From NCBI RefSeq assembly GCF_009834805.1, contig NZ_WVHO01000009.1:2501-66500 (forward strand): 64,000 nucleotides of DNA, given 5' to 3'. This DNA is from Saccharibacter sp. 17.LH.SD. GTDB lineage: Bacteria > Pseudomonadota > Alphaproteobacteria > Acetobacterales > Acetobacteraceae. The number at the start of each line of letters is the position of its first letter. The first letter of the stretch is position 1. The position numbers were made by a program, and so were the translations under genes. The notes beneath the pieces were generated by a model that was given only the letters and a program-made list of their open reading frames with translations, had not been told where the DNA came from and made no database searches. Below are positions 10,236-18,857 of this stretch, in pieces.

Positions 10236-11252
10236 TTAAACGAGATAGCGTTGGCCCTGTTCGGCCATGAGGAAATAGATTCCCATGTCGTTTCCATCAT
10301 TAAGCTCGCGCGCGATGTCCGTCATGGGGGTTTCAGCTATATGGAATGTCTCTTTGACATGCGTAATAAGCACTTTTAGGCCGCGAATATAGTGGCGTCC
10401 TCCACATTCTAAGGCGAGATCACGTAAAGATTGTAGGAGATGGTTCGGTGTCATATGACCAAAAAGGGCGTTATCAGGACGTTTATTATCGTAGGTTACT
10501 TCCATGACAATCGCCTTGATGCGTTGCTCTTTTACTAATGGAGCGATGTCTTTCCATAACGAGCGTAGATTTTGTTTCTTCTTATTTTCAGTGTCGTCCG
10601 CCTCTGTGTCGCCTAGATAGAGGACCGCTTTACCATCTGTTTCAATCAGAAAGGCCGTTGATGTTGTAGATCCGTGGGAAAGAGGCCAGGCATGGATGGT
10701 CAAATCTGTTTCTGGAATTGTCTCAGGGGTACCAGGTTTCATGTCTTTGTATGTATATTTACCAATGGTGGGTCTTGAACCACGATTTCCTTGGTTTCCC
10801 CAAATGTGATTATTGAAAAGATGCTTAGAAATTAATTCCCGTGTTTCTGGAAGTGCATAAATAGGTTTCGGCGTGTCATCGGGAGAGGTTAAAACAAGAC
10901 CGGCAACGTGATCTAAATGTGCATGGCTGATTAAATAACCACGAATTGTTTGTTTTAGGACATGCCCAGCCCGGCTGAGAGGGGAGTCCGGCATGATAGG
11001 GATATCGTCAAGGGCCCCATTCTGGTCGGCAATTTTGAGACCATTTCCTAATGTTCCAGCATCACAGAGAACGGCCTCATTGCGTCCGAGTGGACGGACC
11101 AAGTAGGATGTTAGATTGCCATCAATAACGCCGCTACGTGTGCCTAAAGCAACAATTTCAAAATCAGGACTGCTGTCGGTATAAGCGGGGACGTTACGTT
11201 TGGGTTCTTTTTTGATCAAATCTCGAAGTGATGAGAGCTTACGTGTAATCAT
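10236..11252 (-). CDS. cpdP: Class II 3',5'-cyclic-nucleotide phosphodiesterase (metallo-beta-lactamase fold)
   Basis: 338 residues. The metal-binding motif S-H-A-H-L-D-H (H110, H112, D114, H115) is followed by L-S-H-G near residue 188 and Y-L-G-D-T-E near 212, with E-V-T-Y further on, the pattern of PDEase_II (yeast PDE1, Vibrio CpdP). It would hydrolyse cAMP or cGMP to the 5' monophosphate. No signal peptide is visible, so it is probably cytoplasmic, although some relatives are periplasmic. The ATG at 11252 follows a GGAGAT ribosome-binding site. It is the first gene of a unit with the DUF1460 lipoprotein. Confidence 0.85.
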   Translation of the reverse strand: MITRKLSSLRDLIKKEPKRNVPAYTDSSPDFEIVALGTRSGVIDGNLTSYLVRPLGRNEAVLCDAGTLGNGLKIADQNGALDDIPIMPDSPLSRAGHVLKQTIRGYLISHAHLDHVAGLVLTSPDDTPKPIYALPETRELISKHLFNNHIWGNQGNRGSRPTIGKYTYKDMKPGTPETIPETDLTIHAWPLSHGSTTSTAFLIETDGKAVLYLGDTEADDTENKKKQNLRSLWKDIAPLVKEQRIKAIVMEVTYDNKRPDNALFGHMTPNHLLQSLRDLALECGGRHYIRGLKVLITHVKETFHIAETPMTDIARELNDGNDMGIYFLMAEQGQRYLV

Positions 11253-11350
11253 GGAAGTTTATCTCCTACGAGCTTTGTGAAACAGTCGTGCTTTTCAGAA
11301 TAGTCCTGCCCATGGGTTGGGAAAAGGACGGAAGAAGGAAGAAAATAACT

Positions 11351-11854
11351 ATGGGCTTTTTTTATTCATCCATAATGGCTTTTGGGGTTGCTGGAGCCCT
11401 ATTGGTGACGGGGAATAGCTGGGCAGCAGGACAGTATCCAGCAAGTGCAGAAATGCCTGCACAATGCGATAATGCGCATTTTTTGAAGGATCAAAATGCT
11501 TTTGCAGAGCAATTCTCACGAGATCGTACAACCTATGGTCAGCATATAGACTTGCCAGAGCATCTTTGTGGTCAGGTGACTAAAGTGTTGCGCGCGCGAC
11601 GGACGCGGAGTGGATGGCACGGCTATTTCATGATGACGGTCGGAACAGGGCGTCCTATCCAAATTGTTTCTAATTTGGATGAAATTCAAGCGCCTGCTTG
11701 GCCATGGGTCAAGGTTGGAGACACTGTCGAAGTTCAAGGACGCTATTACTATGATGGTCCTCGTCGACAAGGCGTAGACTGGACCCACCACGGGACCAGC
11801 CGCAGCTGGCCCTGGGCAGGCTTTGTCTCAGTAAATGGACAACGCTACCAGTAA
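11351..11854 (+). CDS. DUF3465 family secreted protein
   Basis: 167 residues from ATG at 11351, chosen because it is preceded by AAGGAAG at normal distance and gives a clean signal peptide (hydrophobic residues 2-20, ending S-W-A-A-G). GTG at 11288 would only add a polar leader. The mature part has the DUF3465 hallmarks: G-Q-V-T-K-V, V-K-V-G-D-T-V-E-V-Q-G-R-Y-Y-Y-D and D-W-T-H-H-G-T, a small OB-like beta fold of unknown function. It is convergent with clpA, with a 17-base gap and no strong terminator between them. Confidence 0.8.
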   Translation: MGFFYSSIMAFGVAGALLVTGNSWAAGQYPASAEMPAQCDNAHFLKDQNAFAEQFSRDRTTYGQHIDLPEHLCGQVTKVLRARRTRSGWHGYFMMTVGTGRPIQIVSNLDEIQAPAWPWVKVGDTVEVQGRYYYDGPRRQGVDWTHHGTSRSWPWAGFVSVNGQRYQ

Positions 11855-11871
11855 GTTAGGAGTCAAAATGA

Positions 11872-14190
11872 TCAAGCGGGGGTGAGGTCGTGTTCTTTAG
11901 CGTCCTCATTCTCCTCTTTTTCCACGTCGTGGTAGGTGAAAGTCAGTTTGTCATTTTTAGCACCGAGCAGTACGTGACCTCCCTGTGAGAGGCGCCCGAA
12001 AAGCAATTCTTCTGCAAGAGGCTTTTTAATCTGTTCTTGGATCAGGCGACCAAGAGGTCGCGCGCCATGAAGGCGGTCATAGCCATGTTCTGCTAACCAA
12101 TCATAAGCCGCTGAGGTGAGCGTAAGAGAGACGTGCTTCTCGGCCAAAAGCTTTTTAAGCTGCGCTACGAATTTATCCACGACATGGTGGATAATTTTTG
12201 GCGTGAGAGATGTGAATGGAATAATCGCATCCAAACGATTGCGAAATTCCGGCGTGAAAAGTCGTTGGATGGCTTCGGTATCGTGACCAGAACGGCTAGC
12301 ACGGGCGAAACCAATGGCTTCCTTGGAAAGATCCGCAGCCCCGGCATTGGTGGTCATAATGAGCACAACATTACGGAAATCAACGACCTTACCTGTATGG
12401 TCTGTCAATTTCCCATGATCCATAACCTGAAGGAGAAGATTGAATAAATCAGGATGAGCCTTCTCGATTTCATCAAGCAGCAGCACGGCATGTGGGTTTT
12501 GATGAACAGCCTCGGTAAGAAGGCCTCCTTGCTCAAATCCGACATAGCCTGGAGGTGTCCCGATCAAGCGTGAAATGGAGTGAGGCTCCATATATTCCGA
12601 CATGTCGAAACGGATGAGCTTAATGCCTAATGTTTGCGCCAATTGACGGGCGATTTCCGTTTTACCGACGCCTGTAGGGCCGGAGAAAAGATAGCTTCCG
12701 ATTGTTTTTTCTGTCTCCCGTAGACCGGCTCGTGAGAGCGTAATAGCCGATGATAGCGCATCAATAGCCTTATCTTGTCCAAAGACGGCGTGTTTCAGGT
12801 CTCGTGCCAAATGACGGAGTGCCGCACGGTCATCTTTCGAAATATGCCGAGGCGGAATTTTGGTAATGCGAGAGAGCGTGGTCTCAATGTCACGGAGGCC
12901 AACAGTTCTACGGCGACGACTAGCAGGGGCTAGCCGGCAGGCTGCGCCAGCTTCATCAATGAGATCAATCGCTTTATCTGGGAGTTTCCTATCATGAATG
13001 TAGCGTTCCGACAATTCAACTGCAGCTCGAATAGCTGAGTCTGTGTAATGAATCTCGTGGTGGCTTTCATAGCGGCTTTTTAGACCGCGAAGGATACGGA
13101 TGCTGTCCTCAGCAGAGGGTTCTGCAACATCAATTTTCTGAAAACGCCGTGTTAGAGCATGATCTTTCTCAAAATGCTGGCGATATTCAGAATAAGTTGT
13201 GGAGCCGATGCAACGGAGCCTCCCTGCGGCTAATGCAGGTTTGAGAAGGTTAGAGGCATCCATCGCCCCATTGGTTGTTGCGCCAGCGCCGATCAGCATA
13301 TGGATTTCATCAATAAACAAAATAGCGTTGGGCGTTTTTTCGAGCTCACCCATGATGGCTTTCAGACGCTCTTCAAAATCACCACGGTAGCGCGTGCCTG
13401 CCAGAAGGCTTCCCAAGTCTAGGCTGTAAAGAATGGCATCATCCAAAATGGATGGAACGTTATGTGAGGTGATACGGCGTGCTAATCCTTCTGCAATCGC
13501 AGTTTTCCCTACGCCGGGGTCTCCTACCATCAGAGGATTGTTTTTTGTGCGGCGGCAAAGGATTTGTATAACGCGCTCGACTTCAGACTCTCGTCCAATG
13601 AGAGGGTCAATGGCGTTATCCTGGGCACGTTCGTTTAGATTAGTGCAGTAGGTCGCCAAAGCTTCACGTTTTGCACTCCCTCCCTCTGAAGAGGCGGAGG
13701 GCTTCCTTTCTTCACCAGTCGGTGGGGGGGTATGATTATGCGATGAGCGACGTGTCCCCCGTGGCTCATTGCGGGTCATGGCGTGAATAGCATCCAGGCG
13801 TGTAAGTCCTAATTGCTGGAGAAAATGAACAGCATGACTCTCGCGCTCTGCGAACAAGGCGACAAGAACATTGGCCCCATTCATTGTGGACTGACCAGCA
13901 CTTTGGATATGTATAGCCGCACGTTGAATAACGCGTTGGAAAGCCGCTGTCGGTTGTGGCGGCTCATCGAGATCAGGACGTTGTAGGGCGTGAAGTTCGG
14001 TTTCTAAAAAGTCTGTTAAATCTCGCTGTAATTGCGCACGGTCAATGTGGCATGCTTCCAATACAGCGAGGGCGTCTGCGTCATCACAAAGGGCGATAAG
14101 TAAATGTTCCAGGGTGATAAACTCATGTTGGTGTTGGCCAGCAAACACCAGAGCACGCTGGAGCGTCTGTTCAAGGGTGGAGGACAGCAT
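11872..14190 (-). CDS. clpA: ATP-dependent Clp protease ATP-binding subunit ClpA
   Basis: 772 residues, the usual ClpA length. Clp N-terminal repeats occupy residues 1-140. The first AAA+ module has Walker A G-D-P-G-V-G-K-T near residue 223, and the second has G-P-T-G-V-G-K-T near residue 500. Walker B motifs (I-L-F-I-D-E-I-H; V-L-L-L-D-E-I-E-K) are present. There is no long middle domain as in ClpB. It unfolds substrates for ClpP. clpS lies 68 bases upstream on the same strand, the conserved ClpS-ClpA pair. The C terminus has an acidic run (E-K-E-E-N-E-D-A-K-E). Confidence 0.97.
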   Translation of the reverse strand: MLSSTLEQTLQRALVFAGQHQHEFITLEHLLIALCDDADALAVLEACHIDRAQLQRDLTDFLETELHALQRPDLDEPPQPTAAFQRVIQRAAIHIQSAGQSTMNGANVLVALFAERESHAVHFLQQLGLTRLDAIHAMTRNEPRGTRRSSHNHTPPPTGEERKPSASSEGGSAKREALATYCTNLNERAQDNAIDPLIGRESEVERVIQILCRRTKNNPLMVGDPGVGKTAIAEGLARRITSHNVPSILDDAILYSLDLGSLLAGTRYRGDFEERLKAIMGELEKTPNAILFIDEIHMLIGAGATTNGAMDASNLLKPALAAGRLRCIGSTTYSEYRQHFEKDHALTRRFQKIDVAEPSAEDSIRILRGLKSRYESHHEIHYTDSAIRAAVELSERYIHDRKLPDKAIDLIDEAGAACRLAPASRRRRTVGLRDIETTLSRITKIPPRHISKDDRAALRHLARDLKHAVFGQDKAIDALSSAITLSRAGLRETEKTIGSYLFSGPTGVGKTEIARQLAQTLGIKLIRFDMSEYMEPHSISRLIGTPPGYVGFEQGGLLTEAVHQNPHAVLLLDEIEKAHPDLFNLLLQVMDHGKLTDHTGKVVDFRNVVLIMTTNAGAADLSKEAIGFARASRSGHDTEAIQRLFTPEFRNRLDAIIPFTSLTPKIIHHVVDKFVAQLKKLLAEKHVSLTLTSAAYDWLAEHGYDRLHGARPLGRLIQEQIKKPLAEELLFGRLSQGGHVLLGAKNDKLTFTYHDVEKEENEDAKEHDLTPA

Positions 14191-14258
14191 AACACGCTCC
14201 CTATTAACAAATATCAGACAGACGGATCGAAAAACTTCTACTTAACGTGGCAAGCCGT

Positions 14259-14579
14259 TCAGGTTTTCTCAAGAGTACACTGAAGCGGATGTTGATTTTG
14301 CCTGGCCAACTCCATCACTTGGTTCACTTTTGTTTCTGCGACCTCATAGGTAAAAATTCCGCAAACACTGCTCCCCTGATTATGGATTTCAAGCATAATT
14401 GATGTGGCTTCATTACGGTTTTTCCCGAAAAAACGTTCGAGAAGATAGATGACAAAATCCATAGGTGTATAGTCGTCATTGAGCATAACGACTTTATACA
14501 TAGAAGGATGTGCGAGACGTGTTTTACGGCTGGCGAGAGTTTCTTCTTGTGCGGCGTGAATACGGCCTGTCTGTCCCAT
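14259..14579 (-). CDS. clpS: ClpS adaptor protein
   Basis: 106 residues. It shows the ClpS core [13 protein letters not shown] and [19 protein letters not shown], which forms the pocket for N-terminal destabilising residues. It hands N-end-rule substrates to ClpA, encoded directly downstream. ATG at 14579 is preceded by a weak purine stretch. Confidence 0.96.
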   Translation of the reverse strand: MGQTGRIHAAQEETLASRKTRLAHPSMYKVVMLNDDYTPMDFVIYLLERFFGKNRNEATSIMLEIHNQGSSVCGIFTYEVAETKVNQVMELARQNQHPLQCTLEKT

Positions 14580-14832
14580 TGCGTTTTCCTAATCTTGGGG
14601 CACGGAAAAGAATAAGCTGAGCGTAGTCTCATGGACCAACCACCCCATAGTATGAGCGGTTAATCAGGGTTTGAGAAGGGCACCTTTTTGTCATTCATAT
14701 GGGAATAACAAAAAGCAGACGATGAATGATGACATTGTTTTTACTACAAAATGGGAATGTTATGAGCTACTCTTGCCAAGCGCCGTAGGATTCGTCTCCT
14801 CGTCTTGTCTTAAATATAGTGATGGTTTTGCT

Positions 14833-15852
14833 ATGTCCTTATTTCTCCGCTCTGCCATGATGTTATGTGTTGCGGCCATTTTTGGAGCGGGGGGAGTAGC
14901 ACGGGCACAATATGCTGGCCACGTCTCGGGCTTCGTCATGAATGCCGACACGGGGAGAGTCCTGTCGGAGTCCGATGCTGACCTGCAGCGTTATCCTGCG
15001 TCTCTCACAAAGATGATGACGCTGTATTTGACATTTCAAGCCCTGCAACAGGGAAAAATTTCACTTGATCAGGAAATGCCGGTTTCCATTCATGCGGCTA
15101 TCCAAGCGCCGTCTAAATTGGGATTACGTCCAGGAAGTTCGTTAACCGTTGAGCAAGGAATTCTTGCTCTGGTAACAAAGTCAGCGAATGACGCTGCATG
15201 TGTCCTAGGAGAATTCCTTGGAGATGGGGATGAAACGCGGTTTGCGATGATGATGACGTCGCAAGCAAGACGGCTTGGTATGACGAATACAACATTCCAA
15301 AATGCTTCTGGGCTGCCGAACCCTGATCAAGTGACGACAGCGCGTGATTTAGCTAGACTTGCGCAACATCTTATCGCGGATTTCCCACAATATTATCATT
15401 ATTTTGGTACAGAGAAGTTCGCTTTCCATCGACGCATCATTGCGAACCATGACTCATTGTTGAAAATGTATGCGGGCGCAGATGGGCTTAAAACGGGCTA
15501 TACAGATTTAGCTGGGCATAATTTGGTAAGTTCAGCCCGACAGGGAAATATACGCTTGATTGGTGTCGTTTTAGGAGCGCCGAGCAATACAGCGCGCAAT
15601 CGCGTGATGATCTCTCTTCTTGATCATGGATTTGAGGCAGAGGGCCAGGCGCCGCTGCCATTACTGAAATCGCCTGTCGAGCGGGTAGGTGCACATGCGC
15701 ATATGCGCCATGGTTGGGGGCATCGTTATAGACATCATTCAGTGGCACGGCCACATCGGGGCGTTGTCCTCGTGGCCTATCATCCACATGCACTGCATGG
15801 GCGTGTCGTACATCGGACAAGTGTTTCTCGCCGAGGGCATCACCGCTCTTAG
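14833..15852 (+). CDS. D-alanyl-D-alanine carboxypeptidase (S11 family) with histidine-rich tail
   Basis: 339 residues from ATG at 14833, which starts a clean signal peptide (ending A-R-A-Q); the frame stays open further upstream but that part looks non-coding. The three penicillin-binding motifs are S57-L-T-K60, S117-A-N119 and K220-T-G222, so it should trim the terminal D-Ala of peptidoglycan stem peptides in the periplasm. Residues 288-339 replace the usual PBP5 C-terminal domain and contain 13 histidines with many arginines. This tail has no amphipathic anchor I can recognise; metal binding is possible but unproven. The gene is divergent from clpS. Confidence 0.9.
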   Translation: MSLFLRSAMMLCVAAIFGAGGVARAQYAGHVSGFVMNADTGRVLSESDADLQRYPASLTKMMTLYLTFQALQQGKISLDQEMPVSIHAAIQAPSKLGLRPGSSLTVEQGILALVTKSANDAACVLGEFLGDGDETRFAMMMTSQARRLGMTNTTFQNASGLPNPDQVTTARDLARLAQHLIADFPQYYHYFGTEKFAFHRRIIANHDSLLKMYAGADGLKTGYTDLAGHNLVSSARQGNIRLIGVVLGAPSNTARNRVMISLLDHGFEAEGQAPLPLLKSPVERVGAHAHMRHGWGHRYRHHSVARPHRGVVLVAYHPHALHGRVVHRTSVSRRGHHRS

Positions 15853-15945
15853 CATGTAAAAAGAGAATGTGCTTTCTCTTGCGTTGAAGGGGGACTTGGT
15901 CGCATCTTGAGGGGCTTGTTATCTTATTTAGGATTATAGAACTTC

Positions 15946-16749
15946 ATGGCCTCTCGCAACGAACACGGTATTCAGTTTTATACCCAGGATGATTTTCAGC
16001 ATTTACGTGCCGCCGGGCAGTTGACGGCGAAGACGTTGGATATGATTACGGAGTATGTGCGTCCTGGCGTCACAACTGGGGAGCTGAACCAACGCATACA
16101 CGACTATACGGTTGAACATGGGGGAACCCCGGCCCCGTTAAATTATCGTGGCTTTCCAAAATCGTGCTGTATCTCGATCAATCATGTGGTGTGCCACGGG
16201 ATTCCAGGGGATCGGAAGTTACAGGATGGCGATATTGTCAATATTGATGTGACTTCCATACTAAATGGCTGGTACGGTGACTCGTCGCGAATGTATGTTG
16301 CAGGGACAGCGCCACGTAAAGCTGAAAAGCTGATGGATATTACCTATAAATCGCTGATGATCGGTATTGAGCACGTAAAGCCTGGTGCAACGCTAGGAGA
16401 TATCGGCCACGCGATCCAAATATTTGCTGAAAAAAATCGTTTTTCTGTTGTCAAGGATTTTTGTGGTCACGGTATTGGTCGCAGTTTCCATGAGGCACCA
16501 AACGTGTTGCATTACGGGCGGCCAGGACAGGGAACAGTTTTGAAACCAGGTATGGTATTCACCATTGAGCCGATGCTGAATATCGGGAAGCCGGACGTTA
16601 AAGTTCTCGCCGATGGGTGGACAGCTGTAACACGGGATCGCTCATTGTCCGCTCAGTTTGAACATCAGCTCGGTGTCACTGAGGATGGATGTGAGATCTT
16701 CACGTTGTCACCACGTGGCTTTACCAAGCCTCCTTATGACGTGAAATAA
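15946..16749 (+). CDS. map: Methionine aminopeptidase, type I
   Basis: 267 residues, the usual size. Metal-ligand motifs are V-N-I-D-V-T with G-D-S-S-R, F-C-G-H-G-I-G, F-T-I-E-P and F-E-H-Q. It removes the initiator methionine from new proteins. It is followed after 20 bases by ggt on the same strand; the two may be co-transcribed. Confidence 0.96.
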   Translation: MASRNEHGIQFYTQDDFQHLRAAGQLTAKTLDMITEYVRPGVTTGELNQRIHDYTVEHGGTPAPLNYRGFPKSCCISINHVVCHGIPGDRKLQDGDIVNIDVTSILNGWYGDSSRMYVAGTAPRKAEKLMDITYKSLMIGIEHVKPGATLGDIGHAIQIFAEKNRFSVVKDFCGHGIGRSFHEAPNVLHYGRPGQGTVLKPGMVFTIEPMLNIGKPDVKVLADGWTAVTRDRSLSAQFEHQLGVTEDGCEIFTLSPRGFTKPPYDVK

Positions 16750-16769
16750 TTATCCGAAGTGGAAGAGAC

Positions 16770-18599
16770 ATGACTATGTGGCGGCGTATCTTGTTGTGTG
16801 TGTTTAGTGGTGTGCTGGGTGGTGGTACAGCTTTGGCTGGAGTGCCGTCATCGTCTCCTTCAGATCATACAGTAAGCGTTGATTATGACCCGCTTGCCTA
16901 CGGGCCCGATAAGGTGCGTCCTGCTACGTTAGTGTCTGCCCAACATGGGATGGTTGTTTCCGCGCAGCATTTGGCTTCTGAAGCGGGAGCACATGTGCTG
17001 CGGGAAGGGGGGAACGCGGTCGATGCGGCTGTGGCAACGGCCTACGCTCTTGCTGTCGTATATCCTGCAGCCGGGAATTTGGGAGGAGGAGGGTTTATGA
17101 CACTCCACCTTCCTTATGGGAAAAATGTCTTTATTGATTTCCGTGAACATGCACCGGCTGCGGCTACCGGGAATATGTATTTAGATTCGTCTGGTAAGGT
17201 TATTAAGGGGCTTTCTACTCAGGGATGGAAAGCGGTGGCTGTACCTGGGACTGTGGCTGGGCTTGAAGGCGTGCGTGAGCGCTGGGGGCGGTTAAGCCGT
17301 GCGCAAGATATGGCTCCGGCCATTACCTTAGCACGGGATGGATTTACGTTAGAGGAGGGGGATGTTGAGTTGCTCAACACATCAACTTCCTATTTCCGTC
17401 AAGATCCGTATGCACGTTCTATCTTTCTGCGCCCTGATGGAACCCCGTTACAAGTGGGTGATCGACTCGTTCAGAAAAATCTAGCGAACTCTTTGACGTT
17501 GATTGCGCAAAAGGGGGAAGAGGCTTTCTATGAGGGGTTCTTGCGGGGTGAAATTCTCAAAACGAGTCAGGCTGGTGGTGGTATCCTGAGCAGGGAAGAT
17601 TTCCTGAATTACCGTATCCGCCTCATGTCACCTTTAACATGTTCTTACCGTGGTTATGTTTTGGAAACAGCTCCTCCACCAAGTGGCGGAGGCGTGGCGC
17701 TGTGTGAGATGCTGAATGTGCTGTCTTTCTATCCGATGGGGCCTTTAGGATTGCACACAGCAGGGGCGTTGCAGCGTGAGATTGAGGCAATGCGCCATGC
17801 TTATTCAGATCGGCGTGATTTAGGCGATCCTGCTTTTGTGGCGAATCCTGTTTCTCATTTACTGGATAGGGATTACGCACAACAGATCCGAGTGGCCTTA
17901 CCGAAAGATAAGGCGGTCTTGTCTTCTGAATTACAAGTAGGGGTCGCTTCACCAGAAGAAGGATCGATTTCTCCTTCTCCGAGTGTAGATGAGAAACACG
18001 AGACCACTCATTTCTCGGTCATTGATCATGACGGCATGGCAGTATCGACTACTTATACGTTGAATGGCTGGTTCGGTGCCGGTGTCATGGGAGGGCAGAC
18101 AGGTATTTGGATGAATGATGAAATGGATGATTTTTCCATGAAACCTGGTGAGCCCAATATGTTTGGTATTGTGGGTTCTGCTGCGAATGCCATTGCTCCT
18201 GGGAAGACGCCACTTTCATCTATGTCGCCGAGTCTTTTATTAAAGGATAGGCGTGTTGTGATGGTTCTTGGGAGTCCTGGTGGGTCACGGATTCCAACGA
18301 TTATTTTATCGAGTTTGTTAGGTGTTGTTGATTACGGATTAGATTTGAAAGAGGCCGTTGCCCTTCCTCGAATTCATGAACAATGGATGCCGGAAAATGT
18401 TGAGGTAGAGGACGGGGCGATGACACCAGACGTTCAGCATCAATTGGAGCAGGAGGGGTATCATTTTACGCCTCATCATCCATGGGGAATTGCTGAGGAT
18501 ATTTTAGTGGGTGGACCTCGCTTAACAGGGGCACAGACAGGACTTATTTATGGTGTGGCAGATCCACGTCATCCGGGCGGTGGCGCTGTTGGCGAATAA
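16770..18599 (+). CDS. ggt: Gamma-glutamyltransferase (glutathione hydrolase precursor)
   Basis: 609 residues. A signal peptide (about 25 residues) is followed by the family start M-V-V-S-A-Q-H and the G-G-N-A-V-D-A-A-V-A-T block. The autoprocessing site and nucleophile is T412 in E-T-T-H-F-S-V-I-D, which begins the small subunit. P-L-S-S-M-S-P-S and G-S-P-G-G-S-R-I form the gamma-glutamyl pocket. The periplasmic enzyme breaks down glutathione and transfers gamma-glutamyl groups. An alternative ATG two codons in (16776) fits the ribosome-binding site about as well. Confidence 0.95.
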   Translation: MTMWRRILLCVFSGVLGGGTALAGVPSSSPSDHTVSVDYDPLAYGPDKVRPATLVSAQHGMVVSAQHLASEAGAHVLREGGNAVDAAVATAYALAVVYPAAGNLGGGGFMTLHLPYGKNVFIDFREHAPAAATGNMYLDSSGKVIKGLSTQGWKAVAVPGTVAGLEGVRERWGRLSRAQDMAPAITLARDGFTLEEGDVELLNTSTSYFRQDPYARSIFLRPDGTPLQVGDRLVQKNLANSLTLIAQKGEEAFYEGFLRGEILKTSQAGGGILSREDFLNYRIRLMSPLTCSYRGYVLETAPPPSGGGVALCEMLNVLSFYPMGPLGLHTAGALQREIEAMRHAYSDRRDLGDPAFVANPVSHLLDRDYAQQIRVALPKDKAVLSSELQVGVASPEEGSISPSPSVDEKHETTHFSVIDHDGMAVSTTYTLNGWFGAGVMGGQTGIWMNDEMDDFSMKPGEPNMFGIVGSAANAIAPGKTPLSSMSPSLLLKDRRVVMVLGSPGGSRIPTIILSSLLGVVDYGLDLKEAVALPRIHEQWMPENVEVEDGAMTPDVQHQLEQEGYHFTPHHPWGIAEDILVGGPRLTGAQTGLIYGVADPRHPGGGAVGE

Positions 18600-18605
18600 G
18601 TCTTT

Positions 18606-18632
18606 GAATGGGGTTGCCTTATGCCCCCATTC
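18606..18632 (+). terminator. Hairpin between ggt and the SRP RNA gene
   Basis: GAATGGGG at 18606 and CCCCATTC ending at 18632 form an 8-bp stem seven bases after the ggt stop. The T tract after it is poor, so it may be a weak or factor-aided terminator. Confidence 0.45.
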
Positions 18633-18651
18633 TTGTGCTAGAAGCACAGCT

Positions 18652-18747
18652 GGGAGATCGGCCCTGGGCGGCTGACTTGCGAACTCGGTCAGGTCCGGAA
18701 GGAAGCAGCCGTAGTAAGATCGTGTCGGGTCAGGTGTCCGGTCTTCC
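18652..18747 (+). ncRNA. ffs: Signal recognition particle RNA (4.5S type)
   Basis: The universal SRP core GGTCAGGTCCGGAAGGAAGC is present at 18689-18708. The ends GGGAGATCGG (18652) and CCGGTCTTCC (ending 18747) pair over ten bases with two G-U pairs, giving a single rod of about 96 bases, the size of bacterial small SRP RNA. It binds Ffh for membrane targeting. Its place just before dnaX is the conserved alphaproteobacterial and gammaproteobacterial order. Confidence 0.92.
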
Positions 18748-18857
18748 ACGTTATGATTATTCAGCTGAAAACCAGGGTTATGGGCCCGGTTGGTGGTTAG
18801 CCCGCTCTTTAAAGGCTCCCGTAAGGGGGCTTCTTCGTAGGAGGAGGCGTTACGCCC

